Translations under genes and position numbers: made by a program
Part shown: positions 46,252-58,236 of the stretch, piece by piece
How the letters are laid out: each line of letters starts with the position of its first letter
Position numbering within the stretch: the stretch's first letter is position 1
From: Silene conica
Lineage: Eukaryota; Streptophyta; Magnoliopsida; Caryophyllales; Caryophyllaceae
Reading direction: 5' to 3'
Assembly (NCBI GenBank): GCA_029255685.2
Contig: CM055319.2
Location: forward strand, 18,255,247-18,319,246
Length of the DNA: 64,000 nucleotides
The notes under the pieces: model-generated
What the model was told of the DNA's origin: nothing
The model's database searches: none
What the model saw: the letters and a program-made list of their open reading frames with translations, nothing else

Positions 46252-46677
46252 GACCATCCCCAAGCAGAAGGTCGCCTTAATCGGGTCACCAACATATTAA
46301 CCCTTAATCTCACTTTATTTATCTTGACCCAGTTATACCCTCCCAAGCAGAAGGTCACGACCTAGGTCACTAACCCAATCAATTTTCCACTTTCTAACCT
46401 TTCCAATCATTTACTACACTCTCTACCCCACAAAACATCTCTCTTACTCTTTTAATTATTATTATTTACAAAATATTAAAAACAAGTTATATTGTAAACC
46501 AATCATGTGTTGTCATGTGGAAGGTCACCAAATGGTGACCTCTTCTTGTTCAGGGTCACCAATTGACCCCGACTTATTCAAGGTCGAGCTAATTATCGTC
46601 TAAAGTCGTGTTAATTAGGTAATTAAGGCGACCCAACAAGGTCGCGACCCGGTTGGCGACCTTGCTTGGGGATGGTC
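46252..46677 (+). mobile_element. PIF/Harbinger (Tourist)-type MITE, copy 2 (426 bp)
   Basis: Ends GACCATCCCCAAGCA and TGCTTGGGGATGGTC are a perfect 15-bp inverted pair. TAA flanks both sides (46249-46251, 46678-46680). The interior matches copy 1 at 36550 closely. The better-preserved ends suggest a younger insertion. Confidence 0.9.
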
Positions 46678-46680
46678 TAA

Positions 46681-46989
46681 TAAAGTGAGGCTAGAAAAGT
46701 AAGCAAGTAGTCCAAATTAATGATAACTTAGCCAAACATTCCGCGTGTATAAATAACTAAATAATTACAGAACTGCTATTATGATTAATAAAGCATTTGG
46801 ACTTTGATCATAAGTCAACTCTATGAGTTACGTGCTGTTTGTTGCTGATTAAGGATTTCGGATGCTAATCTTGCTAATGCATCATATTCAACATTAGATC
46901 AATAGATTTTAAGTTTTTTTTGTTTTGTCTAACCAGGCGTATATTTAGTCGTATTATAATATAGAGGAGTATTTAAAAAGGAACTTATG
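46681..46989. other. Short AT-rich spacer
   Basis: Nothing recognisable is seen apart from the 7-8-bp target duplication at its right edge. Confidence 0.5.
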
Positions 46990-47106
46990 CAGTGGCGGGC
47001 CTAGGATTTTATAGCCGAGGGGGCACTAAAGTTTTTTTTAACGCACATTTTTATGTGGATCTAAGACAACATCTTTACATTTTCTCCCTAAATCAATATC
47101 TATCTA

Positions 47107-49401
47107 TCTATATTATTAAAGGAAGCTTTTTTCGAGCGATATGATTGGTTGAAGAATATAATAAGATGTTTTAAAATAAGGATAAGAAAGATAAAATAAG
47201 GAAGCTTTTTTCGAGCGGTATGATTGGTTGAAGAATATAATAAGATGTTTTAAAATAAGGATAAGAAATATAAATTTTGCAATTGTATTAAGAAATTAAA
47301 AAGTCATTAAAATAAAGGTTAGATAAAATTTGCAATTGTATTAAGAAATTAAAAATTTATTAAAATAATGGTTATTAACAAGTGTTTGTGTTTATATAAT
47401 TCTAGAATTTAATGTTACCCATGTTACCAAATCTATCTATATTAATTAATAAAGAAGATAAAATATATGAGTTTTTAACTATGATGCTACCTTTTCAAAT
47501 ATAAATATAGTGTTTATGAATCCTTTCCCACCCATAAGTTTTGATGCTCACGTTTTTGTTTGATCTTTTAGACTAAATTAGTTTGTCTCGAGCATTATAA
47601 TTAATTATATACTATTTTTGTTTTTATTTTGTTAATATGGAGTTTTCTTTATTTATCTAATTTCTCTATGTGCACTATTATGATTCTACTTTTTTTTTTT
47701 ACTATTAATCGTATAAAATATTAAATATTTGATTATAGGAGGTTTTGACTCCATGTCCACATTCTAGAAAGCTATTAAGGTTGGTTTCCTATATTCATGA
47801 ATTACATCTATTTCAATCTGCTAATTATATTTTTATTTTTATGGGTGCTTCTTATGATTGACTGACCTTTATCTAACATCTTCATATTTATTTTAGATGC
47901 AGATGATTTGTTTCAGTATTTTTGCCGATTTATGCTACTATTTTGCTTGAAATTTTGGTAAATGTAGTGTGAAATCGGTGCGTGGAATAATGGTATAATG
48001 TGTGTGTGTGCAGGGTCAAGTGATCATGACTTGGGTTGAAGTATAATTACGAACTATGGAGTAATTAGTATTACATTCAAGAAAATAGAATGAAGGGATA
48101 GATAAATCCAACCTTCGTTCTTTTTAGAAATCTTACCATGAAAGTAGTTAGAGTTGGGACATCCTTATAAGTGGACAACCTGACTCGAATCTGACATGAG
48201 TTTCGAATTGACGCTACCCTATTCAACTCGACCTGAATGTTTATTATTGTAGTTTGAACGTTAAGCCCAACCAATCCAAAAATGACCTGACCCGAACATA
48301 TTTCTAAAATTGTGCATAGTTAGAACTCTTACAAAGTTACAAGTCATGACTATAATCCTTAAATAGAAAAGTGTTAACTATTGACCAGATCGAGACTGAG
48401 GGAATACTATTTACCAGTTATCCTTAAAAGAGACAATACGAGATACTTTTTGAAAGCACCATCACTTATTTATTTTAGTCATGATAGAAATTTTTAAGTA
48501 GTTTAAAAACAAAAATGATATCAAAATTAAATCTGACTGACTAGTTATTTTGTTTGAGTTTAAATTCTTTGAATTACTTTCGAGTAATAACAGCGTCTTC
48601 AACTTTTTCAAACTACCTAAAATAAAAACTAATAACAAAATTCGACCTACTAAAATTGAAATAGCATATATCATAGATATAATAAAAAAAATACAGTATG
48701 TTTTATAAGTATACATCCATGTAGTAGCATTGTCATATACATTATAGATTAGTAGTAGTGGAACTATTATTATATATTTATACATCCTATTTAAAAAAAT
48801 AGATAAGATAATTTATCATATCCAACTAAAACTGAAAATAAGTATTGTATGAGCAATAATGTACGTGAAAATTTGAGTTTAGATACTTTGTTTATCCACC
48901 GCGTGAAAAATTTAAGTTTTACGTAACGAGATTTTATTTTTGACATACATAAAGACACCACAAAGTAAAATAGGTAAATAAGTAAACAAGACGGACATAA
49001 TATAACTTTAAAACTGCGGAGTATTATAGAGCAGTTTAAAATGAGAACACATTACATTAAAAACTTAAGATTAGGAACTTAAGATGACATATAAATGATA
49101 ACATAATAAAATATCGTATGTGATAGATAACATAACAAAGTCACCTCCCCCTTTGTACCAGAAAAAATAATGCCCCTTCTCCTAAATTAGATAACATAAT
49201 AAAATATGGCACGTGATAGATTTGCAATTAGTTGATCATGATTTATGACATAAGTAGTCTCAGCATGAGTAAAGCACCACACAAACGAAGTAGCACATAT
49301 AGTTTTGATCATACAAACTACAAACGTTATTCAGTTACTACGTCATATACAAAATTGAGCATAACAAATAGGCCCGTGCATTGCACGAGCATTAAATCTA
49401 G
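47107..49401 (+). mobile_element. Helitron-like element 1
   Basis: The 5' end TCTATATTATTAAAGG follows an A (TC at 47099 or 47103 are alternatives). The 3' end is GCCCGTGCATTGCACGAGC, which can form a hairpin, then ATTAAATCTAG followed by T. A/T flanks and a CTRR end with a subterminal hairpin are Helitron hallmarks. There is no Rep/helicase ORF, so it is non-autonomous. A second start-like TCTATCTATATTAATTAA at 47434 may mark a further nested copy. Confidence 0.65.
47121..47278 (+). repeat. 79-bp tandem duplication at the Helitron 5' end
   Basis: GGAAGCTTTTTTCGAGCG...AATAAGGATAAGAAA occurs at 47121-47199 and again at 47200-47278 with few differences. The duplicated part contains the conserved 5' segment of the element. 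GGAGGCTTTTTTCGAGCG also begins Helitron 2 at about 49416. Confidence 0.85.
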
Positions 49402-52397
49402 TATATAATTAAAGGAGGCTTTTTTCGAGCGACTTGGTAGTCTCCAACTATTACAAAACACTATATTTATAAATAATAATTAATAAATACCTTTTCTATT
49501 AGAATTAGAAAATAATAAATTATTTACAATTTTTCTATTAAAATTAAAAAATTAGAGAATAATTGATTAAATAATAATATGTTTATAATTTTCCTATTAT
49601 AATTAGAAAATAAGAAAATAATAAATTAATTACAATTTTTCTATTAGATTTAGAAAGTGGTTCATTATTTGTAAATTTCCTATTAGATTTGGAACAATAT
49701 TATTATTTAAGATTTGTATACTTAATTACTATATAAGGTTATTAACTTTATTCAACATTTCTTTTAAATATGAAAATGAGAAATGAGTTAGAAAATAAGT
49801 GCTTATTTATACTTACTATATAAGTTTATTAAATTTTATTAAATATGAAAATGGGAAATGAACTTAAAAATAATTGTTTATTTACATATTTTTTACTTTC
49901 TGTTAGACATAGAATATTATTCTTTAATATTTATATACTTAATATTTAAGGTTATTAACTTTATTCTACCTTTTACTCAGTTTGTCTTCGTCTTAACATT
50001 AAAATGGGTCCAAAATAGTCCCACTTGGAGATATAAGAAAGTTTGTTACTTTTGCTTATGCATTATGTTTTTATCGATCTTTTCCATATTACTTGACCCT
50101 TCTTAAATTTAAAATGAATACTCCGTCTTAAAAAAAAATGGAATTAATAAATGAAAGTACTTAAGTATTTAATATTATACACTTTCGTACTTAACAATGC
50201 GAAAAAAATGAGATAATTTCTTTAATTAAGTAAAACCGAAAATAAGATAAATGTCAAATATACTATACTTTAGGAGTATAAATATAATTATTAAAGAGCA
50301 CAATGATGATTTAGATAGATCAAGTATAATAACTATGTGGAAGACATTTATTTTAAATGAGTATTGAAAGATATTTCATAAACAACAAAATATTTTTTTC
50401 CTGCATATTTTCACTTTATTCTTTATAGAGGAGATATTATTTTATAAAGTGATGTATTTTTTATGAGGGTGGGGTAGATAAGTTTTGAGGGAGGAGGTAA
50501 TTGTCTTACGAGGTATGGTTAGACTCCGAGGTTAAGAGTGTAATTTGAGTAGAACAATAAAATCTCGATAGGTTGGGGTAATTCAGGAATATAGTTGATG
50601 ATTTTGATGATCAAATTGGTTAGTTCACTTAGTTGGGTTGTCAAGTTTCGATTTAATGAGTAAATATATAATTATAAATATAAATAATAATAAAGAACAC
50701 AATGACGACATACGTGAGTTACGCGGAATAACTGTGTTGGTGAGATGGGATTTAATTGTGTATTAGAAGGTGTTTCATAAACAACAAAATAATGACAAAT
50801 AAAAGGTGTTTCCGAGACGGATAGAGTAAGCAATAAAAGATCGAAATTATTTTTAATCATAGTATTATATTATAGTTTATTATAATCCGTATTCCTTTTG
50901 TTAATCCATATTTTCAACTTATTTTTTACAATAAGATATATATTGTCTTATAGGGTAGTGGTTGATTTTACGTTAGATATGTCGATTTTTATTTTTAGGA
51001 ATGGGCGTAGATAGGTCTCAAGGGATAACGTAAGTGTCTTGGTGGTAGGGTTACTCTCCAACATCTAAGTGTGATTTGAGTTCTACAAAAAAAAATGTTT
51101 ATAGGTTATAGTTATTTAGGAAACATTTGATTCTGTCGGTCAAGTTGGTTAGTTAGGTGAGAAGGGTATGAAGAATACCTGGATGGTATGGGTAAATTGT
51201 ACGTGTGTACTAAGGTTATGATTCAAACAAATGAGAAAGTAAGTAGATAAATTTTATTTCAAAGTTCTATTTTGTGAAAGTGACAAAGACATAAATGTTG
51301 TAAAAATAGGTTACAAATATCTAAAGTAACGTGTATATATACTCAATTTTGATTGTTATATAGAGTGGGGGTTGATTTTACACTAGATGTGTCTATTTTT
51401 GTAGGGTAGGGGTAGATAGGTCTTGAGGGAGGAGGGTAAGTGTCTTAGGGGGTAGGGTTACTCTCCGACGTTGAATAATGTGATTTGAGTAGTTCAAGTA
51501 AATGTCGGTAGGCCGGGGTTTCCAAGGATACATTTTACAATTGAATTTGATGGTTAAGTTGTTTAGGTGGGTGAGAAGGGTACTCGACGGGTAGGATTGA
51601 GTGTGATTTAAGAGATGAAAAATATATTCATTTGTGGGGCTGGGGCTGAAGTTGTTCACAGATAAGGATATAATTATGGTCAATTCTCATGGGTTTGGTT
51701 GGTTAGTCGGGTGGAAAGGGTTGAATATGGAAAATGATGGGTAACGTGAGATATTTATTGAAGAAAGTAAATAGATAAATTTTATTTGAAAATTGTATTA
51801 TATGAAAATAAGAACTGACAAATAATATAAATATTGGCTTAAAACCTTTAAAATATCATGTGTATAAACTCAATTTTGTTTCTTTGTTAAAAATAAAACT
51901 ATCTCAAATGTTATACTCATCTAATGGAATGCTCTCAATTTTAGTATTTTTAGGATAGGGTTACTTTCCGACATTTAAGAGTGTGAATTGAGTAGTAAAG
52001 GTAAATATAGGTACGATGAGGTTGTTCAGTGACGCATATGGTCGAATCTGATGGTCAAGTTGATTAATTGGGTGAAAAGGGTATAATGAATGCCTGAATG
52101 GTGTGGAAAATGAGGGGTATGTAGTAAGAAAACTGAGAAAGTAGATACATTTTATTTCAAGGTTGTATTATGTGTAAATGACATATGCATATATGCAATT
52201 AAAATAGGTTTAAAATCTCTAAATCATGTTTGTAAACTCAATTTTGTTTTTCTTTGTGAAACACAAAAATAGTATTAGTTCGTTCTATAAATGTGATATT
52301 TTGTTAATTATGATTTATTTTTGATTTACACGGTGACAAGTTTTATGAATATCAAAAATAATTTAGTATCCATGCATCGCACGGGCAAAAATACTAG
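49402..52397 (+). mobile_element. Helitron-like element 2, head-to-tail with element 1
   Basis: It starts at the CTAG/T junction of element 1 with TATATAATTAAAGGAGGC. If TC is required, the start is 49397, overlapping the previous end. It ends GCATCGCACGGGCAAAAATACTAG followed by T. No protein-coding region is present. Its right half holds four diverged repeat units. Confidence 0.62.
50455..52120 (+). repeat. Four diverged tandem units inside Helitron-like element 2
   Basis: Units near 50455, 51000, 51395 and 51945 share GGGTAGATAGGT, AGGGTTACTCTCCGACGTT, GTGATTTGAGTAG and GGTCAAGTTGGTTAGTTGGGT words in the same order. Spacing is about 400-545 bp. Inverse-complement relatives occur at 39520-40290. 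The ORF at 51393-51683 on the minus strand falls within one unit and is not a gene. Confidence 0.65.
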
Positions 52398-52800
52398 TTA
52401 GTTATTATTATACACATAAAAGAATAAAAATAATAATTAGTCTTATAAATATTTTTTTTTTTCAAAAAATAATGTCTTCTCTAAAATACTTTAAATTCTA
52501 AATATATGTAAAAACAATATTTATTTTGGTTAATATAACTAATATTAGTATTTAATTTAACAATAAAAGTAAGTGATTCAATGGTTTAGATCTTGTTAAT
52601 TCATCCAAAGGACTTGTGTTAAATATAAACTTATGGGTGTTGCTATCAAGAGTTGAACTCAAAACCATCTAAATTGAATTCCCTACCTCGGCACCTCGCA
52701 CGTGTCCCCGCGGGACCCCCACCTGGGTCCGCCCCTGACTTATGGTCTACAATACGTTGTCTTAACCACTAGACTAGACCATCTTCCATTTAAAGTTAAA

Positions 52801-52913
52801 CTAGATTTAATGTCCGTAAAACGCACGACCTTTTTTTAGTGAGCAATTGTAGATAATATAGTAACTGAAAAATACAAATAAATGTATAATCTAAAATTAT
52901 TATAAAAATGTAA
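52801..52913 (-). mobile_element. Helitron-like 3' end fragment
   Basis: The minus strand ends GGACATTAAATCTAG followed by T at 52801, resembling the termini of the neighbouring Helitron-like elements. The LARD enters about 113 bp further in. A matching 5' end beyond 61480 was not found. Confidence 0.4.
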
Positions 52914-52918
52914 TACCT

Positions 52919-55856
52919 CGTGTTTTAGTCTCGGTCAACGACAGTCAAACCATACTTTATGCAAGTATTTCAAATGGAATGTTTATAAAGTATTTTACGT
53001 AAACTATTGTTATTTTATAAATCGTATTTCATAATCATTTTTATATTTGATGATTATTTCATAAAATGACATTTCATTCGTATTTTCTTTATTTCGATAA
53101 TATATTTTTAATTAAATATATTTCATGTTTTATATTTATTTCTAATTTATGCTTGTTTTATTATTTACGTCATAATTATATTTAAATCCTAATTTTGTAT
53201 ATTTTTATGTTAGTTCTAATAAAATTATATTCTTATAAATAATTTAATTAATATTTATTAATACAAAATTACTTAATTTATTTGGTATAAATAATTTATA
53301 CGTACTCGTTTCTTTTAAGTTACGAGCTGAGAGCGGGATATTACCTCAGTATTTGTGTTGGACTGGGTTTGATGGACTTGGACTCGGGTGAGGGTATCAA
53401 CCCATCGACTTTCCACCTAGTGTAAAACCTAAACAACCTAATCCCATACACCAATATCGTCATATACATAAACAACAATTACAAACCCTACTAGTAAACC
53501 CTAGCTCTTATTTGCCTCCATAGGCTCGTCTGCCGCCTACAACCTAGTGACTGATGTGACGCCGTGGGTTGAAGAAGAGAATGAGTGGGAGAGAACACAA
53601 CAACAACAACCCTCACCATCACCATCACCGTTCTTAACCTTGCACTGCACCAAGTTCGTAAGTAATTCATAGTACTTTCTGATGTTGTAACATCTGAGTA
53701 TTAAGGTCGCATGTAGTGTTGGTAGTATGTATAACATATTTATGGTCCTTAGACCACCATAGGACCACCGTGGGAGTCACTAAAGCAACTGTAAATGTCG
53801 TCAGTGAACAACGTTCCTATACGCTGTTTTTTTGTACACCTTTGTTTGTCTCTTTCGTTATTGTTTATTTGTCATGTTTTGGATTTAATTCTTATCGTGG
53901 GGCAAGGGTACTGCTAGTAGGGTGTTAGAAGGGTATGCTAGTGGTGCTGGGATGGCGTGTGGTGGTCGGGAAGTTTAGAGGAACAGTCGTGAACATGGGG
54001 TCTGGGAAAAGTGCAGAAACACTCGGGTTGTGTAAGAGAGTTGTGAGGCGGTTGTTTCAGGAAGTCTACTGGTGTCGAGGCCTGGTGCCTGCCACCAGGG
54101 GTTGTAGGTAGTGTAGGGTGTCGAGGTTAGTGGCTGGTTGTGGTTATAGTGGTGTTAAAGGGTAGTTAAGGGGGTGTTTACGAGAGGGGCAGGAATACGG
54201 TTTCAACGGGTGTGGTTGTGACCAAGGGTTTTTGGGACTGGTTTTGAGGGCTGTTAGAGTGGTTTCAAGGGTTGTGGTCGGTGTCAGTGGGTGCGCCATA
54301 GTGCAGTGGTGGCAGCCACCGTGTTTTGGTGGTGGTTCAGGTACGGTCAGGGTGGTCGAGAGGGCTGAGTTCAGGGGCTGTTGGTCACGGCTTTTTGGGG
54401 CTGACTAATGTTACGTTTTTTTTTAATGTTGGTAATTGTTGTTGTTGTTTTCTTGTCCACGTGTTAGTGTTAGTATTATTATTATTATTATTATTATATT
54501 AATTGTTGTTATTATGATTATTAATATTATTATTAGTATTATTGGTATTATTATTATTAGTAATTTTGATGTTCTTAGTAATTTAATTAGTTTTAATTAG
54601 TTGAGTTGCTTAATTTATTTTGTGACGGTACTTTATTATATTATTCAAGGAAATTAGCTAGTGTTGTTAATTAATTGTTGTTATTATAATTATTCGAGGT
54701 TATGTCTGGAGTGATTTGTTAACGGTTATATATGTTCGTATAATCGTGTGTAAGACGAAGTTTATAATTATAATTAATCAAGTAGTTAATTTATAAATTG
54801 TTACCTATGAGACAAGCACGACAGTTAATGAGCATGACGATATTTAATAAGTTGTAATTACATACTTACGGGTGTTACAATGTATTCGATATTTGGTCAT
54901 TTGTTAGTGGCTTGACTGGTTTAATCGTAATAAATGAACCTAATTATTTATCGGTAGTAATTGTATGGTGGGTAATTGTTATTTGTTAATTGTTAAAGGT
55001 AACGGTGTTGTGGAAGATATCTGTCTTTACGTGCTCGGGATACTCATTGGAGTAGCTTGTTACCAGGTAGGATACACTGACCTTATACTCTATGATGTGT
55101 TATGAATGGATGTGGTATTGTGTGTTATGGATGCCGAATATGATTTATATGAGAATTATATGGGTTGGATTGACTGTGGATTATTGGTAATGGCATGAGC
55201 ATTTCATTATTTGATAGTATGATTGAATAATTATATCGTTGCATTCATGAGCATAGCATATGCATTGGTTACTGAGAAACTTATGGTCAGATATTGTTCT
55301 GATATAAAGCCCAGGGTAGTTCTGCAAATCAGGCCTGGTGTCTTATCAGCTATTAAGCTGGTGTTCGGTGACGACCGATTATAGTCTGTCGGGAGGTTCG
55401 GTATGGCTTGGTGTTTCGGGTATGAGATTGAGAATGAGATTGAGATTGAGCTCGAGCATATCATGGCATTTGCATATCATGTAACTGTTGCATTATAATT
55501 ATTGTGTTATCCCACTCAACCGCGAGGTTGACAATGTATTCGTGTACACCTACGATGATCCAGAATGGGGAGTAGATTCTACAGATCAGAGACAGATGGA
55601 CTAGGAGCTTAGGCAAGGAGAGAGAAATGGCTTGGACCTACTTATAATTAGATCACATACCTAGATGTTATCAGTTGTACCTTTATTCTTTGCGTAATAG
55701 TTGTAATATAAAAAGTTTAAATTTAATAAGTTTTTATATAAAGTACTTTGGTTTGTTTACTTTGTTATTCACTACCTCGGACATTCCGAGATGGCAACAA
55801 CTCTATTTATTTGAGAATGTCTTGCTAAAGGCTCTTAAATAAATGGGGGTGTTACA
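52919..55856 (+). repeat. 5' LTR of the LARD (2,938 bp)
   Basis: The LTR contains an ATT microsatellite near 54474-54497, longer than in the 3' copy, and lacks an 18-nt stretch present in the 3' LTR near 58640. Small ORFs at 53537-53737 and 53716-53928 recur in the other LTR only because the LTRs are copies. Confidence 0.93.
53286..53293 (+). promoter_or_regulatory. Candidate TATA box of the LARD LTR
   Basis: GGTATAAATAATTT occurs in the 5' LTR and at 58912-58919 in the 3' LTR, 0.37-0.39 kb from each LTR start. In an AT-rich LTR this is only a candidate. Confidence 0.4.
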
Positions 55857-55859
55857 AAG

Positions 55860-55871
55860 TGGTATCAGAGC
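55860..55871 (+). other. Primer-binding site, initiator-Met tRNA
   Basis: TGGTATCAGAGC lies 3 nt after the 5' LTR end and is the standard initiator-Met tRNA primer site. Confidence 0.93.
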
Positions 55872-57344
55872 AAACGATCCTCAGGCCTAAACCAAACGAA
55901 TAATAATGAACGTAGGAAGAGTCTAATAAAATGAATCCCAGGCTAGTAACTGTTTGGAGCCCCAGGATTGGGATGAGTTAGGGGCCCCCTCAAACCAAGC
56001 CACTGGCCCTTTCAGTCTATCCTGGTTACCCTTGAGTGATGTAGAGAGTGGGTAGTATAGAATATTGGAAAAGACCCAATTGATTTTGTACTAGCCTTTC
56101 CGCAGGAAAGGAATGAGGTAAGTGATAACGTGAAATATCGTTGGTAATGTGTATTGTGAAACATGAGGTTGATATCGAATGTTAATTGAGATATATGATT
56201 TCAATTTTTGAGAACATGAAATTTGGAATATGAGTTTGAAATATAAGCTTGACTTGTATGATGATGTGCATTAGAAGAATACGACTGATATTGAAATGCG
56301 GATTGATCTGAGTGATTGGATTGAAAATTTTAAGAGAATGGATGTACGTTTATTGAGGAATAGTAGTTTGAGTGATATGATCCTATGATTTTGGTGTTCT
56401 GAGATGTTCATACGATTATCTTGTTATAAATGAATATCGTGATTATATATGTTTTTGGGTTTTTAACTCCTTGTTATGGATGAGTAATTTTGTTAATTTT
56501 ATGATTATATGTTATAGTGATCCGTGTCTAGTGATATGCGGAATGTGTTGCTCCAAGCCATGAATGTCATATAGCTATGTCTTATTTAGTTGATCCTACT
56601 TTTCAGTTTCACAATCTTTACCACTTTCTTGATGACAATTACAATTTGAAATAATGAATAAATATTAATCTGGTGCAATGTGATTTCTATGCTTCAAAGG
56701 ATATGTCAACATGTTTTGGAGGAAGAATGGTTGTGTCTAAATGTGATAATGTGAAGTAAAGTTTTTTTTTGGAACCGATATAGTAATAGTGATTACTCAG
56801 AATGTTATCTTGTTTGTATGGGCTTCCATTTAAAATGTGTTTTCTATATGAACGTGAAAATTTTATGTGTGATAACCTTCTGATTTAGCTTCTCAATGCT
56901 CTTGGTTTCATGGATATACGAGTTATATTTTGTGAGAAATAAATATTTTAGTTGACAGTGGTCAGATTGTTACTACACAGTCCTGTTTTGACCCATGTTT
57001 TGCAAAAGAAACCATTTAAAACGTATTTATCGTTTATGCATAATTCCAACTCCACTGTTTAGAATATTCATTCACGATTGCAAAATGATAAGCCATGTAA
57101 AATCTTAACGAGTCGTTATTTAATAGTGATTTTTGCAATTTGTCAAATTTCTGTCTAAGTGCTATAAAGTTTTTGTTCAGTCCAACTGAGTTGTAAAATT
57201 TGTTATAAACCATTTCCTTAAGCTTTGTAATTGATTTTTTTTCTATTATTAGTTAATTCCTTATATTTTCTAAAAACTATTATAGCTCGCGAGATAGTTA
57301 AGCAGTTATTTAATTATGATTTTTTTTTGAAAGTTGCAACATGA

Positions 57345-57547
57345 TGTAACAACCCGACCCACCACAGTCGTAACACAAACCCAATAAGATGGGTGCATGC
57401 TTTTGGGCTCATTATTTGTCCTCACTTAAGCTCAAAAGCACAAGGCCTTGTTACTAAGTGGAGGGTGAGAGTTATTATAAACATATCACAATCCTCACAT
57501 TCTACCTATGTGGGACAACTTTCCTCTCATACTCTTGGGGTGTTACA
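57345..57547 (+). mobile_element. Small solo LTR (203 bp, TRIM-like), copy B
   Basis: Begins TGTAACAACCCGACCC and ends CTTGGGGTGTTACA. It shares the inner words of copy A (40716-40941), in the opposite orientation. A clean 5-bp duplication is not visible (CATGA on the left, ATGTC on the right), so the insertion edges are less certain. The small ORF 57393-57590 is not a gene. Confidence 0.65.
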
Positions 57548-58236
57548 ATGTCTTACTGTTGAAATTGTAAGTTATGTAAGTTTTCAATAAAAAGTTTAAT
57601 CAAGTATGAATTATGTGACGCAACCATGTGATATCATGATATGGAATTAGTGGCATGAACAGTAGGCATATGATATGAACATGAACTTTATTCTATGATA
57701 ATAAACCTTTTATTTTGCAAGTTATTTTTTTTTTACCGGTTTCATGATAAATGATGTAATGTGAGTGGATGGAAAATATACCTATGTAATTTTAACTTAA
57801 TTGTACCTAGAAATGCTATGCTGACTTGCTAGTCTATGATTGGTGTATATCTCGTGAAAGATGTTATGGCTCCGCGTTTAATTACATTAATTAAATAATT
57901 GCCTAATGTCTTTCTAAAACTTGTGTGCATAAACATGATTTTGCTTCTATAATATGAGTATGAGCATGAAATGGTTTAATTTGTCAAGTATGAACTATGA
58001 GTTAGCTGCTTGCCTACATTGGTGTAAATGTGATCTGTTGTATTAAATTTCCAAGTGTAAATAAGTGTTAGTTAACTTGATTTTGTTTTGACTGCGTAAC
58101 ATGAAATAGACAAGTATGTTTTGTTGCTTAAAAGTCGGATGCTAGTTGCCCAGTATAGAGTAATAAACTTATCTGATGACTTGTGACTGTTGTTTCGGTG
58201 ATCTTCCTGTACATTGGATGTGGAATTTTGTAATGG

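Larger units (their letters stand above)
46990..52737. mobile_element. hAT-like element hosting two Helitron-like insertions
   Basis: The left end is CAGTGGCGGGCCTAGG and the right end CCTGGGTCCGCCCCTG, imperfect inverted repeats. ACTTATG flanks both ends exactly (46983-46989, 52738-52744). An 8th matching base is lost or the ends are off by one, so a hAT assignment is inferred. Without the nested insertions (47107-52397) the element is only about 460 bp and non-coding. Confidence 0.72.

Noticed and set aside
48462..48785. 107-codon minus-strand ORF with hydrophobic stretches
   Set aside because: It lies in AT-rich Helitron-like sequence, has no known motif, and its composition (Ile, Leu, Lys, Asn, Tyr) is what AT-rich DNA gives.
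51393..51683. 96-codon minus-strand ORF in the repeat array
   Set aside because: It is contained in one unit of the diverged tandem repeat and is not open in the other units.
53537..53928. Open frames of 66-70 codons that recur at 59163-59554
   Set aside because: The recurrence comes from the two LTRs being copies of one another, not from conservation of a protein.
57340..57552. A 5-bp target duplication for small solo LTR copy B
   Set aside because: The flanks CATGA and ATGTC do not match; only copy A has a clean duplication.
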